Below, piece after piece: positions 7,377-16,311 of a stretch of DNA of 64,000 nucleotides. Under the pieces are notes generated by a model that saw nothing but the letters and a program-made list of their open reading frames with translations, did not search any database and was not told the DNA's origin. The number at the start of each line of letters is the position of its first letter. Positions within the stretch are counted from its first letter, which is position 1. The stretch lies in contig LVAJ01000034.1 of NCBI GenBank assembly GCA_001603005.1, positions 1-64,000 of the forward strand. The letters run 5' to 3'. The translations under genes were made by a program, and so were the position numbers. This DNA comes from Clostridiales bacterium Firm_04. GTDB taxonomy: Bacteria; Bacillota; Clostridia; Oscillospirales; Ruminococcaceae.

Positions 7377-7625
7377 TCAGATCCCGACCTGCACCGAATA
7401 GGTCAGGATCCGCGTATGCATCTGCGATTTGACATCGCTGCGGATGAACTCAAATTGTTGTTCCGGACTCATCATGTTGACCATCTGACCGCCGATCGAA
7501 CCCGCCTGACGGGAGGTCAGGTCGCCGTTATAGCCCTTGTTGAGCGTCACGCCGACCTCGCTTGCGGACTCCATCTTGAACCGTTCAAGGGCTTCCTTGC
7601 CCTTCTGTGTCATTTCACCCTTCAT
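7377..7625 (-). CDS. Alpha/beta-type small acid-soluble spore protein
   Basis: This 82-residue protein contains the SASP core: ALERFKMESASEVGV (about residues 12-26), then GYNGDLTSRQAGSIGGQMV (31-49). These proteins coat and protect spore DNA and are cut by the GPR protease at germination; the conserved E/GV region is the likely cleavage site. AAGGAG lies upstream of the chosen ATG. The C-terminal 30 residues are longer and less conserved than in Bacillus SspA-type proteins. The gene stands alone. It is the clearest sign that this lineage has, or had, the ability to sporulate. No sigma-G promoter could be defined with confidence. Confidence 0.85.
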   Translation of the reverse strand: MKGEMTQKGKEALERFKMESASEVGVTLNKGYNGDLTSRQAGSIGGQMVNMMSPEQQFEFIRSDVKSQMHTRILTYSVQVGI

Positions 7626-7904
7626 TGTGAATCTCTCCTTTTCTTGGCGCATAAGCGCATTGGGCAGCCGGACGGAAACGGCTGCCCTGTTGCAGTCCGT
7701 TTCATTGATTTGCTGCCGTGATAGTATTATAAACGCATGCTGTCCGATTATCATAGGAATCTTCTGGAATGCCGTATTTGCGGTTCGGCATTGAAAAAAC
7801 GATGCGTTTTGTGTCAGCATGCCGCACATGCGCCTGCCGTTTTCCATTTAAGGATTATTTCACAATTTCTCTGCTACAATACAATCACGAAAGGAGCGAT
7901 CAGC

Positions 7905-10271
7905 ATGTATCTGAACATTCTGAAAAAAGATCTCAAACGCAAGAAGACGATGAATCTCATCATTCTGCTGTTTGTCATTCTCGCCGCGATGTTCTTCGCA
8001 TCCGGCATGAACAACATTGTTTCCATTATGGGCGGCGTAGACCGGTTTCTGGATATGGCGGGCATGGGCGACTATGTCGTCTTTCTTGCACAGCCAGAGG
8101 GCGATACGACATATCAGGATGCGCTGGATGCCGCGGATTTTGTCAGCGGATACCGCTCGGATCTCATCGTGACCGTTTCCTCGGAAGACTTTCTGTTCAA
8201 CGGCAAAAAGCAGAAAACCTTTTCCAATATCGGCTGTGTACAGACACTCAGCAGCAGCGGTCTGCATCTCTACGACGCGGAGAACCGTGAGATCACCGAT
8301 GTTCCGAAGGGCAAGGTCATGGTCACTGCTTCGATCGTCCGGAAAGCCGGATTACAGAGCGGCGACCGCATCTCGTTCACGCTCTGCGGCGAAACGCTGG
8401 ATCTGGAATACACCGGCATTGTAAAGGATGCGGTGCTCGGCGCGCCGATGCTGGAAAACCCGCGGTTCGTTGTGAATGCGGACGACTTCCGCACACTGAC
8501 CGACAATGCGGAGATCGCCGCAAACTACCGCTTCGGCATGTTCTGCATCTCGACGGCCGATCCGCAGAAAACCGCGAATCTCAGCGCAAATGCGCAGACG
8601 GTCGTATTCAGCGGGCCGCGCTCCCTGATCAAGATGACGTACATCCTCTATATGCTGGTCGCGGGCATCATCATGACCGTCAGCATCGGACTGATCCTGA
8701 TTGCATTTGTCGTGCTGCGGTTCACGATCAATTTCACGCTGACCGAGGAATTTCGCGAGATCGGCGTCATGAAAGCGATCGGACTGAAAAGCCGGACGGT
8801 GCGCGGGCTGTATCTGGTCAAATATCTGGGCATCTCGCTGATCGGCGCAGCGATCGGATTCTTCGCATCGGTTCCGTTCGGGAACATGCTGATGCAGTCC
8901 GTCAGCAGCGACATCATTCTCAGCAGCAGATCGCCGCTGCTGATCGACCTGCTCTGCTGCATCGCGGTCATCTGCATCATCATGCTGTTCTGCTGGCGCT
9001 GCACCGCAAAGATCCGCAAACTTTCTCCGGTCGATGCGGTCAGAAACGGGCAGACCGGCGAGCGATTCAGCAAAAAGAGCATCCTGCATCTCTCCCGCAG
9101 CCGCTTCGGTGCAGATCCGTTTCTCAGCGCGAATGACATTCTCAGCAGCCCGAAGCAGACCGGCATCCTGACCGCCGTTCTGACGCTCTGCATGACGCTT
9201 GTCATGATCCTTTCCACGACTGCCAATACCCTTTCCGGCGAGGGGCTGATCGGACTGGTCGGCTGCACGAGAAGCGACGCATATCTGAATCTGCCGTCGG
9301 AATGCATGCAGATCACCGGCGGCGTCAAAACCAGACAGCAGGTCATTTCGGAGATCGAAGCAGTGCTTTCCGAAAACGGCATGCCCGGAACCGTCCGGCT
9401 GGAAGCACTTTACAGCGTCCCGGCAGCCTTTGGCGATCATTCGTCAGAGATCCGCTTCATGAAATGCAGCGAGACAAAGGCCGCGGATTATGATTATGCA
9501 GAGGGAACCGCACCGGAATACCCGAATGAGATCGCGCTCGGCTGCCCGATGGCAGAGGAGCTCGGCGCAGGCATCGGCGACCGCATCACGCTGACCGTCA
9601 ACGGCGAACAAGACGAATACATCGTCACGGCGCTGTTCGATTCGATGTCGCAGCTCGGCAAATGCGGCAGATTCCACGAATCGCTTTCGATCCCCGATGA
9701 CCAGATCACATCGTTCATGGCATTCCAGATCGACTTTGCAGATCATCCGGATGCGCAGACCGTCCGGACGCGCATCGACCGGCTGAAGACGCTCTACGAT
9801 ACCGATGCGGTCTATGATACCGCGGAATACGTCGGCGACTGCACAAAATCGGCAGGCGCGGTCAACGGCGTCAAGGCGCTGACAATGGTCATTGCGATGA
9901 TCGCCGCGGTCATGATGTGCGTGCTGATCGAAAGCGCATTCATTTCGAGAGAAAGATCCGAGATCGCACTGATGAAGGCGATCGGCTTCCGGAACCGCTC
10001 CGTGATCGGCATTCACATCGGACGGTTCAGCATCATCAGCATCATTTCCGCGCTGCTCGCACTGGCGCTGCATCTGCCCGCAACCAAGCTGCTGATCACA
10101 CCGATCCTCGGGCTGCTCGGCGCCGGCAGGGGCATCCGCTACGAGATCAATGCGCCGGAGACCTTTGTGCTGATCCCGCTTGTCATGCTGGCGGCGATCC
10201 TGTTCAGCGTCTGGCTGACGGCGCTGCGGACAAACGCGGTCAAGGCTTCGGATATTTCCGATATTGAATAA
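7905..10271 (+). CDS. ABC transporter permease, FtsX/MacB family
   Basis: This 788-residue protein has an N-terminal membrane helix (about residues 13-33), a large extracytoplasmic domain, three membrane helices around residues 240-370, a second extracytoplasmic domain, and three more near the C-terminus. This duplicated FtsX arrangement is typical of exporters that expel antimicrobial peptides or act on envelope lipids. Both halves carry the conserved cytoplasmic loop next to the membrane (EIGVMKAIGLKSR and EIALMKAIGFRNR). GAAAGGAG lies upstream of the ATG at 7905. The ATPase gene follows after 17 bases, then a response regulator and histidine kinase, so this is one functional module, probably an envelope-stress or peptide-resistance exporter. 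The substrate cannot be deduced. Confidence 0.9.
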   Translation: MYLNILKKDLKRKKTMNLIILLFVILAAMFFASGMNNIVSIMGGVDRFLDMAGMGDYVVFLAQPEGDTTYQDALDAADFVSGYRSDLIVTVSSEDFLFNGKKQKTFSNIGCVQTLSSSGLHLYDAENREITDVPKGKVMVTASIVRKAGLQSGDRISFTLCGETLDLEYTGIVKDAVLGAPMLENPRFVVNADDFRTLTDNAEIAANYRFGMFCISTADPQKTANLSANAQTVVFSGPRSLIKMTYILYMLVAGIIMTVSIGLILIAFVVLRFTINFTLTEEFREIGVMKAIGLKSRTVRGLYLVKYLGISLIGAAIGFFASVPFGNMLMQSVSSDIILSSRSPLLIDLLCCIAVICIIMLFCWRCTAKIRKLSPVDAVRNGQTGERFSKKSILHLSRSRFGADPFLSANDILSSPKQTGILTAVLTLCMTLVMILSTTANTLSGEGLIGLVGCTRSDAYLNLPSECMQITGGVKTRQQVISEIEAVLSENGMPGTVRLEALYSVPAAFGDHSSEIRFMKCSETKAADYDYAEGTAPEYPNEIALGCPMAEELGAGIGDRITLTVNGEQDEYIVTALFDSMSQLGKCGRFHESLSIPDDQITSFMAFQIDFADHPDAQTVRTRIDRLKTLYDTDAVYDTAEYVGDCTKSAGAVNGVKALTMVIAMIAAVMMCVLIESAFISRERSEIALMKAIGFRNRSVIGIHIGRFSIISIISALLALALHLPATKLLITPILGLLGAGRGIRYEINAPETFVLIPLVMLAAILFSVWLTALRTNAVKASDISDIE

Positions 10272-10288
10272 CAGAAAGGGGCATTTCC

Positions 10289-11047
10289 ATGAAAACGATT
10301 CTTGAGGTGCAGGATCTCTGCAAGACCTATATCATCAACAAGCGGCAGAACAATGTGCTGCGCAATGTGAGCTTCCGGATCGGCGAGGGCGAAATGGTCG
10401 CGGTCATGGGGCCGTCCGGCTCCGGAAAATCGACGCTGCTCTATACCGTCTCCGGCATGGACCGGATGACGGCAGGCACGGTCAGCTTCTGCGGCAAAGA
10501 CATGGGCAGCCTGAACGACAATGCCCTTTCGCAGATGCGGCTTGACGACATGGGCTTCATTTTCCAGCAGATGTATATGCTGAAAAATCTGTCTGTGCTC
10601 GACAACATCATTCTGCCGGCGGTCAAATCCGAAAAGATCCGTGAAAACCGCAGCGAAACAGTCGCCCGTGCCCGCGCACTCATGACCAAGCTCGGCATCG
10701 CGGAGATCGCGGACAACGATATCAACGAGGTCTCCGGCGGACAGCTTCAGCGCGCATGCATCTGCCGCAGCATGATGAATCAGCCGCAGATGATCTTTGC
10801 AGACGAACCGACCGGTGCGCTGAACCGCACGGCATCCGGCGAGGTCATGGATGAGCTTGCAAAGCTGAACGGCGAGGGCACGACCGTCATGCTGGTGACG
10901 CATGACGCAAGAGTCGCGGCAAAATGCTCGCGCGTGCTCTATATAGTTGACGGAAACATCAAAGGCGAGTATAATATAGATAAGGCGCTCTCCCTGCGTG
11001 ACAGAGAGCGCGGGCTGAACAACTGGCTCCTTGAAATGGGCTGGTGA
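10289..11047 (+). CDS. ABC transporter ATP-binding protein, MacB/LolD type
   Basis: This 252-residue ATPase has Walker A GPSGSGKST at residues 41-49, the signature VSGGQLQRA, Walker B MIFADEPTG and the switch histidine in LVTHD. It powers the permease encoded just upstream (17-base gap). Family members couple ATP hydrolysis to conformational changes of FtsX-like permeases rather than to a classical transport channel. The C-terminus carries an extra 30 residues beyond the typical end. A gap of about 70 bases separates it from the response regulator gene, with no obvious terminator, which supports co-transcription. Confidence 0.93.
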   Translation: MKTILEVQDLCKTYIINKRQNNVLRNVSFRIGEGEMVAVMGPSGSGKSTLLYTVSGMDRMTAGTVSFCGKDMGSLNDNALSQMRLDDMGFIFQQMYMLKNLSVLDNIILPAVKSEKIRENRSETVARARALMTKLGIAEIADNDINEVSGGQLQRACICRSMMNQPQMIFADEPTGALNRTASGEVMDELAKLNGEGTTVMLVTHDARVAAKCSRVLYIVDGNIKGEYNIDKALSLRDRERGLNNWLLEMGW

Positions 11048-11116
11048 CCGCCAATCCATATGCACACGCAATGATGCAGACCGGCTGCTCCGACGGCACG
11101 CCGGCAAGGAGGAAGC

Positions 11117-11782
11117 ATGGTCGATATCCTGATCGTTGAGGACAATACAGAGCTTGCCGGACTGCTCTGCGCATTTCTGCGCGCGGAGGGCTATGTCGTG
11201 AGCACTGCGGAAGACGGAGAAAAAGCCTTGTCCCTGTATGAAAAATACGGGGCAAGGCTTGTCCTGCTGGACATCAATCTGCCCGGCATGGACGGCTTTG
11301 CGGTCTGCAAGCGCATCCGCGACAGAGAAAATACGCCGATCATCATTCTGACGGCGCGCGGGGAGAAAGAGGACAAGCTGAACGGCATCCTGCTCGGCGC
11401 GGACGATTACATCGAAAAGCCCTATGATATTGACATTCTGATCGCGAAGATCAAGGGTATTTTCAAGCGCAGACTTGCGCTCGATACGCTGACAGACGGC
11501 GACCTGACGCTGGATCTGGTGTCCGGCACAGCAGTGCGGAACGGCATGCCGCTGACAATGACCGCAAAGGAATTTGAGCTGCTGCATCTGCTGATCGCAA
11601 ACAAGGGGCAGACCATGTCGAAGGAACTGCTCTTTGACAGGGTATGGGGCGCGGACAGCGAATCCGAGCCGCAGACACTGACCGTCCACATCAAGTGGCT
11701 GCGGCAGAAGATCGAGGATGATCCGAAAAATCCCGTCCGCATCGTCACGGTCTGGGGCAAGGGCTACCGCTGGGAGGGCTGA
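11117..11782 (+). CDS. OmpR-family response regulator
   Basis: This 221-residue regulator has an N-terminal receiver domain with the acidic pocket (E8, D9), phosphoacceptor D52 in VLLDINLPGMDG, and the conserved Thr and Lys further on (ILTARG, EKPYD). A C-terminal winged-helix DNA-binding domain covers about residues 125-220 (LLFDRVWG, VHIKWLRQKIE). It is followed by its histidine kinase after three bases. By position it should control the upstream ABC transporter, as in many Firmicutes resistance modules. No binding repeat was identified. Confidence 0.93.
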   Translation: MVDILIVEDNTELAGLLCAFLRAEGYVVSTAEDGEKALSLYEKYGARLVLLDINLPGMDGFAVCKRIRDRENTPIIILTARGEKEDKLNGILLGADDYIEKPYDIDILIAKIKGIFKRRLALDTLTDGDLTLDLVSGTAVRNGMPLTMTAKEFELLHLLIANKGQTMSKELLFDRVWGADSESEPQTLTVHIKWLRQKIEDDPKNPVRIVTVWGKGYRWEG

Positions 11783-11785
11783 CGG

Positions 11786-13012
11786 ATGAAGCGATTTGAC
11801 CGGCTGCTCCTCATGCTGCCGCTGCTGTTCCTGCTGCTGACAGCCGTAACGGATGTGCTTTTGCTGCGGCGATCCGGTCAGCGGCAGTATCTTGTGGATG
11901 CAAACCGCATCGAACAGCGGATCCTGCAGGGTGAGATCCCCTCTCCCGCAGATTTCCCCGCCGTCACCGGCATCACAGCCGATCAGGGCGACGCAGATTT
12001 TTTCCGCACGGACAGCCCCTATCTGATCCGCGAGATCAACGGCACACTCTATCGGATCGACTATACAGCGCAGACGAAAGGCAGCACAATGCGCGCAGTT
12101 TTTGCAGCAGATGCAGGACTTTTCATTCTGTTTGCAGTTACAATGGGCGTGCTGCTGTATATCCGGCAGAACATTCTCCGGCAGTTCGCGCGGCTGAACA
12201 GTGTGCCCTATGAGCTTGCAAAGGGCAATCTCACGACGCCGCTGCAGGAGAACCGGAACCGCTTCTTCGGCAAATTCGTCTGGGGGCTGGACATGCTCCG
12301 CGGGGAAATGGAGCGCACAAAGGCGAATGAACTGGAGCGCGCCAAACAGGAAAAGACGCTGCTGCTCTCGCTTTCGCATGACATCAAAACGCCGCTCTCG
12401 GCGATCAAGCTGTATGCAAAAGGCATCGCCCGCGGCATGTATGCAGAACCGGATGCGCAGGCGGAGGCGGCATCGCATATCGGCGAAAAAGCGGATGAGA
12501 TCGAACATTATCTGAATGAGATTATCCGGAATCTGCACCATGATTTCATGCAGTTCGATGTGCAGAACACGGAGTTCTATCTCTCGCAGGTCATGGAGCG
12601 CATCGCGGCATATTACACCGACAAGCTTTCCGTGACCGGAACCGATCTGCAAATTGCGCCTTATGCGGACTGCATGCTCTCCGGCGATCCGGAAAGGCTT
12701 GAGGAGGTTTTACAAAATATCCTCGAAAATGCGATCAAATACGGCGACGGCGTCCGCATTGCGATCGCCTTTTCCGATGAGGAGGACTGCCGGCTCATCA
12801 CGGTCTCGAACACCGGCTGCACGCTCCCCGATGCGGAAACGGCGCATCTGTTCGAGAGCTTCTGGCGCGGCTCGAATGCCGGCAGCAAACCCGGCAGCGG
12901 GCTCGGACTCTATATCTGTGCGCGGCTGATGAAGGAAATGGGCGGCGACATTTTTGCGGAGATCCAAAACGGCGAAATGTGCGTGACCGCCGTTTGCAGA
13001 AAAAGCAGCTGA
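11786..13012 (+). CDS. Sensor histidine kinase
   Basis: This 408-residue kinase has a first membrane helix (about residues 7-27), an extracytoplasmic stretch of about 75 residues, a second helix (106-126), a linker, and the H box LSLSHDIKTPLSAI with H198 as phosphoacceptor. The ATP-binding domain contains an N box (NILENAIKY) and the G box GSGLGLYICARLM. The external domain is larger than in BceS-type intramembrane sensors, so it may bind a ligand itself. The gene is adjacent to its response regulator and completes the ABC-transporter module. Confidence 0.92.
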   Translation: MKRFDRLLLMLPLLFLLLTAVTDVLLLRRSGQRQYLVDANRIEQRILQGEIPSPADFPAVTGITADQGDADFFRTDSPYLIREINGTLYRIDYTAQTKGSTMRAVFAADAGLFILFAVTMGVLLYIRQNILRQFARLNSVPYELAKGNLTTPLQENRNRFFGKFVWGLDMLRGEMERTKANELERAKQEKTLLLSLSHDIKTPLSAIKLYAKGIARGMYAEPDAQAEAASHIGEKADEIEHYLNEIIRNLHHDFMQFDVQNTEFYLSQVMERIAAYYTDKLSVTGTDLQIAPYADCMLSGDPERLEEVLQNILENAIKYGDGVRIAIAFSDEEDCRLITVSNTGCTLPDAETAHLFESFWRGSNAGSKPGSGLGLYICARLMKEMGGDIFAEIQNGEMCVTAVCRKSS

Positions 13013-13043
13013 AACGGAAGGCTCTGTGCATCGTCATGAAAAA

Positions 13044-13118
13044 AGGTATCGCTAACGCGATGATTCATATTGGGCTCCGCCCAAACCCGCCAAAGGGACA
13101 CTGTCCCTTTGGAATCCC
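13044..13118. repeat. Dispersed palindromic repeat, family B, copy 1
   Basis: The block runs from AGGTATCGC through CCAAACCCGCCAAAGGGA to TCCCTTTGGAATCCC and shares these segments, in order, with 39022-39127. It contains the complementary arms CCAAAGGGA and TCCCTTTGG. Both copies lie directly downstream of a plus-strand stop codon. No gene is present in 13013-13465. Confidence 0.7.
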
Positions 13119-13305
13119 ATTTTTGCGAAAAAACAAGTAAATACATCCATTTTTTATTATCACACAAAATGGGATTCTTGAGGGCGGAGCCCTCATTAGA
13201 AATCCGTCGGAGACACTTTATATACAAGCAGACGCATCGGAGATTTCCGGTGCGTCTGTTTTTGCGGCATACTTCCCAAAGGGCAGATTTCATGTTCTTT
13301 TCCCA

Positions 13306-13334
13306 TTGCACTTTTTCACATAATATGGTATAAT
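13306..13334 (+). promoter_or_regulatory. Promoter of the nitroreductase gene
   Basis: TTGCAC (13306-13311) and TATAAT (13329-13334) are separated by 17 bases. The predicted transcript begins near 13340 and has a leader of about 125 bases. Confidence 0.7.
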
Positions 13335-13432
13335 GAATGCAAAAGCATTCATACTTTTTTATGCCCTTGCAGATCTCCGATCTGCTCCTTGCATATCATG
13401 GGCATGAAAGAACAGCTTGCATCCAAGCAGCT
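13334..13432 (+). promoter_or_regulatory. Structured 5' leader of the nitroreductase gene
   Basis: Successive hairpins are visible: TGAATGC/GCATTCA (13334-13351, partly overlapping the promoter), a nested stem with outer arms ATGCCC (13361-13366) and GGGCAT (13400-13405) around GCAGATC/GATCTGC (13369-13385), and a third GCTTG/CAAGC stem. No known riboswitch class was recognised. A regulatory role is inference. Confidence 0.4.
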
Positions 13433-13465
13433 GACCGCTCAATCAACCGAAAAGGAGAACCTGTC

Positions 13466-13978
13466 ATGCAATTCAGAGAAGTCATCCAAAACCGTTATTC
13501 CTGTAAAAAATACGGCGACAGACCGCTCGAAGCCGAAAAACTGACCGCAATTCTGGAAGCGGGACGTCTTGCGCCGACCGCGAAAAATTTGCAGGAGCAG
13601 AAGATCTACGTGCTGCAATCGGCAGAAGCGCTCGCAAAGGTCGATCAGGTCACGCCCTGCCGCTACGGCGCCCCGACGGTGCTTGCCGTGGCATATGACA
13701 CGAACAATGTGTATACCTATCCGAACGGCACGCGCGATTCCGGCTTGGAGGATGCAGCCATTGTGGCAACGCATCTGATCCTCGGCGCGGCGGATGCCGG
13801 CGTGAACAGCTGCTGGATCAACAATTTTCATCCGGAGCAGCTTGCGAAACTGCTCGGTCTGCCCGAAAACGAAGAAATCCTCATGCTCATGGATCTCGGC
13901 TATGCAGCAGAGGGCGCAGGCCCGCTTGCCAATCATAACAGCAGAAAGCCGCTCTCCGAGACCGTCACTTATCTCTAA
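13466..13978 (+). CDS. Nitroreductase family protein
   Basis: This 170-residue protein matches short FMN-dependent nitroreductases, which reduce nitro compounds, quinones or flavins with NAD(P)H. The N-terminal RYSCKKYGDRPLE is the typical flavin-phosphate region, followed by ILEAGRLAPTAKNLQ. GVNSCWINNF and the C-terminal SRKPLSETV also fit the family. The length is near the minimum for the family. AAAGGAG lies upstream of the ATG, and a longer upstream frame has no ribosome binding site. A guanylate-kinase-like gene follows after 51 bases. The long structured leader suggests regulation beyond the promoter. Confidence 0.88.
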   Translation: MQFREVIQNRYSCKKYGDRPLEAEKLTAILEAGRLAPTAKNLQEQKIYVLQSAEALAKVDQVTPCRYGAPTVLAVAYDTNNVYTYPNGTRDSGLEDAAIVATHLILGAADAGVNSCWINNFHPEQLAKLLGLPENEEILMLMDLGYAAEGAGPLANHNSRKPLSETVTYL

Positions 13979-14029
13979 ATCCGCGATCGGCGCGCAGCCG
14001 GAACCCCGCCCGAAAGGAGACCGAAAGCA

Positions 14030-14608
14030 ATGTATCATCTGTTCTATCTCATGGGAAAAAGTGCTTCCGGAAAGGACACGATCTATCGGGAATTACAGCG
14101 CCGTCTTGCCCTGCGCCCGCTGATCCTGCACACCACAAGACCGCGCCGCGCAGATGAACAGGACGGCAGAGAATACTATTTCATCGGACAGAAGGAACTG
14201 GAAGATCTGCGCCGCAGCAACAGTCTGATCGAGGAGCGCACCTATCATACGAAAGAGGGCGACTGGACCTACTGCACCGCAAAAAACGCCGTGGATCCCG
14301 CCGCGGGAAGCTGTCTCGGCATCGGCACGCTGGAATCCTACCGCAAGCTCCGCGCCTGCTTCGGGGCGGAAACGGTCATCCCGCTTTATATCGAAGTCGA
14401 GGACGGCATCCGGCTCCAGCGCGCGCTTGACCGCGAACGCGCACAGTCCGAGCCGAAATATGCAGAGATGTGCCGCCGGTTCCTGACCGATACCGAGGAT
14501 TTTTCCGAGGCGCAGCTGCAAAGCGCAGGCATCGTCAGGCGCTTTCAGAATCTTTCGCTGGAAGCCTGCATTGCCGAGCTCGAAACCTACATCCGCGGCA
14601 TGCTGTGA
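14030..14608 (+). CDS. Guanylate-kinase-like P-loop protein
   Basis: This 192-residue protein has a P-loop GKSASGKD at residues 9-16 and the substrate-binding pattern HTTRPRRADEQDGREYYF, characteristic of guanylate kinases (ATP + GMP to ADP + GDP). It departs from the canonical enzyme: the P-loop ends in KD rather than KS/T, and the middle region is diverged (WTYCTAKNAVD). It may be a paralogue rather than the housekeeping Gmk. It lies between a nitroreductase and an HD hydrolase on the same strand, which suggests a small nucleotide-related operon, but no shared pathway is evident. Confidence 0.75.
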   Translation: MYHLFYLMGKSASGKDTIYRELQRRLALRPLILHTTRPRRADEQDGREYYFIGQKELEDLRRSNSLIEERTYHTKEGDWTYCTAKNAVDPAAGSCLGIGTLESYRKLRACFGAETVIPLYIEVEDGIRLQRALDRERAQSEPKYAEMCRRFLTDTEDFSEAQLQSAGIVRRFQNLSLEACIAELETYIRGML

Positions 14609-14685
14609 CAGTCAGCACAACACTTCGATCATGCTGTGCAGTCCACGCTGCTGACAGAAATTGGAACAGAAAGGCGGAAATGCAT

Positions 14686-15246
14686 ATGAATGCGCGTGAA
14701 TATCTGGATATCCTGCATATCGCAGAAAGACTGAAGGATACGCCGCGGCATTGTACGACTTCACGCGGAAGGACAGAGAGTGTTGCAGAGCACAGCTGGA
14801 GAGTCTCTCTCATGGCATTCCTGCTGAAAAGAGAATTTCCGGATGCTGATATGGACAAAGTTGTCGATATGTGTCTGATCCATGACCTCGGGGAATGCTT
14901 TACCGGTGATATTCCCACCTTTCTGAAAACAGATGCGGACAGAAAAAAAGAGGATGCTCTTTTGCAGCAGTGGATCCATGCTATGCCGGATGATCTATCC
15001 ACAGATCTTTCGGCTTTATACAGTGAAATGGAAGCGCAGGAAACGGCAGAAGCAAAAATCTATAAAGCACTTGATAAACTGGAAGCACTGATCCAGCATA
15101 ACGAATCGCCGCTTGAATCGTGGTCAGATCATGAATTTGAACTGAATAAAACCTATGCGTTTGATACTGTTTCTTTTTCAGAATGGCTTACAGAACTCAG
15201 ACAGGCGATTCTTGCGGATACAATTGAAAAGATCGCTGCGGAATAA
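14686..15246 (+). CDS. HD-domain phosphohydrolase (YfbR/HDDC2-like)
   Basis: This 186-residue protein carries the HD signature: H36 in VAEHSWR, H66-D67 in LIHDLGE, and a later Asp in KALDKLEAL. Relatives are metal-dependent 5'-nucleotidases acting on deoxynucleoside monophosphates. The ATG at 14686 is preferred because AAAGGCGG ends seven bases upstream; an ATG six bases earlier is nearly as good. The gene ends before a strong terminator at 15280. Its proximity to the guanylate-kinase-like gene fits nucleotide metabolism, although the exact substrate cannot be read from the sequence. Confidence 0.82.
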   Translation: MNAREYLDILHIAERLKDTPRHCTTSRGRTESVAEHSWRVSLMAFLLKREFPDADMDKVVDMCLIHDLGECFTGDIPTFLKTDADRKKEDALLQQWIHAMPDDLSTDLSALYSEMEAQETAEAKIYKALDKLEALIQHNESPLESWSDHEFELNKTYAFDTVSFSEWLTELRQAILADTIEKIAAE

Positions 15247-15279
15247 TGCAAATTGATTCCAATAAACGGAAAAACACAA

Positions 15280-15314
15280 TGCCCCTGCGTGTCTGAAACG
15301 CAGGGGCAATTTTT
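15280..15314. terminator. Bidirectional terminator between the HD hydrolase and yihY-like genes
   Basis: An 11-bp stem (TGCCCCTGCGT with its complement) is followed by ATTTTT on the plus strand, and by a T-rich stretch on the minus strand. It separates convergent genes. Confidence 0.85.
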
Positions 15315-15366
15315 CGATGCCGGCACCGGGATCACCGGCGGCATTTTCATTGTGATAATCCGAAAA

Positions 15367-16281
15367 TCAAGTTTTTTCGGATTTTTGTTTTTTTCTGCGG
15401 ATCAGATGCCGCAGCGGAATATGCAGATCGGCAAACATGCCCTTTTCCCTGCATTCGCGCAGAAAACAGTTCAGCTCCATGCCGACGAACCAGATATACA
15501 CACAGGCGTAGAGCCAGATCAGGATCATGACCACACCGGCGAGACTTCCGTACACATAGTTATAACGGTTCAGCGAGCGTTCGAGAAAGATCCCGTAAAG
15601 CGATGCCGCACCGCGCCAGACCAGCGTGGTCAGGATCGCGCCCGGCAGCTCCTCGCGCAGCTTTGCCTTGCGGCTCGGCAGGAACACATAGGACAGCCAG
15701 AACACCGTGAACAGCAGCACCGGCGTCGCCAGATTGCGCGTCAGTTTGAGGATCAGTTCCAGCAGTCCGGAGTTCGGCGCATGCACCAGAATGAACCCGA
15801 TCAGTTTGCTGCCCAGCGCGTACATCACGATCAGCGCGACAAGGATCACGCACAGCACGACCGTATACAGACAGCCGACCAGCCGCAGCAAGGTCTGGCT
15901 CCGGCTCTCAACGATCCCGCAGGACGTGTTGAAGCCGTTCATCAATGCCTGTATCAAGCGCGATGCCGTCCAGATCAGGAAAATGATCAGCACAAATTTC
16001 GCAGATCCGATGTTATCGTTGTAATAGCCGTCCACAAGGCTGACGCCCAGCTCCCGATAGGAGCCCGGCACCAGCAGGCGCACGAGCATCAGCAGCGTAT
16101 CCTCTGAAAGGAACGGCAGCAGCCGGCTCGCCATGCAGACCAGCATCGTGAACGGAAAGACCGCGAGCATCAGATAAAAGGTCGCCTGTGCTGCGTAGGC
16201 AGAAAGATGATCTGCGGCAAACCGCTTGCCGGCAGCATTGACTGCATTCAGTGCTCTGCCCGCATAATGGCGGATCTCCAC
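15367..16281 (-). CDS. YihY/BrkB-family inner membrane protein
   Basis: This 304-residue protein has about six membrane helices and the family hallmarks: an N-terminal AAQATFYLMLAVFPF segment, then GSAKFVLIIFLIWTASR, and the C-terminal YVYGSLAGVVMILIWLY. It is often annotated as a ribonuclease BN homologue, a historical misassignment. The family's function is unclear, with some members linked to envelope or lipid transport. The C-terminus ends in a basic tail (LIRRKKQKSEK). It lies 30 bases downstream of the DUF1292 gene on the same strand and probably shares its promoter. Confidence 0.9.
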   Translation of the reverse strand: MEIRHYAGRALNAVNAAGKRFAADHLSAYAAQATFYLMLAVFPFTMLVCMASRLLPFLSEDTLLMLVRLLVPGSYRELGVSLVDGYYNDNIGSAKFVLIIFLIWTASRLIQALMNGFNTSCGIVESRSQTLLRLVGCLYTVVLCVILVALIVMYALGSKLIGFILVHAPNSGLLELILKLTRNLATPVLLFTVFWLSYVFLPSRKAKLREELPGAILTTLVWRGAASLYGIFLERSLNRYNYVYGSLAGVVMILIWLYACVYIWFVGMELNCFLRECREKGMFADLHIPLRHLIRRKKQKSEKT

Positions 16282-16311
16282 ACAGCACCTCCTCTCAGCA
16301 CCTTATCAGAC

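Noticed and set aside
10139..12652. Minus-strand open frame of about 830 codons opposite the ABC transporter and two-component genes
   Set aside because: It is antisense to four well-supported genes and has no recognisable domain.
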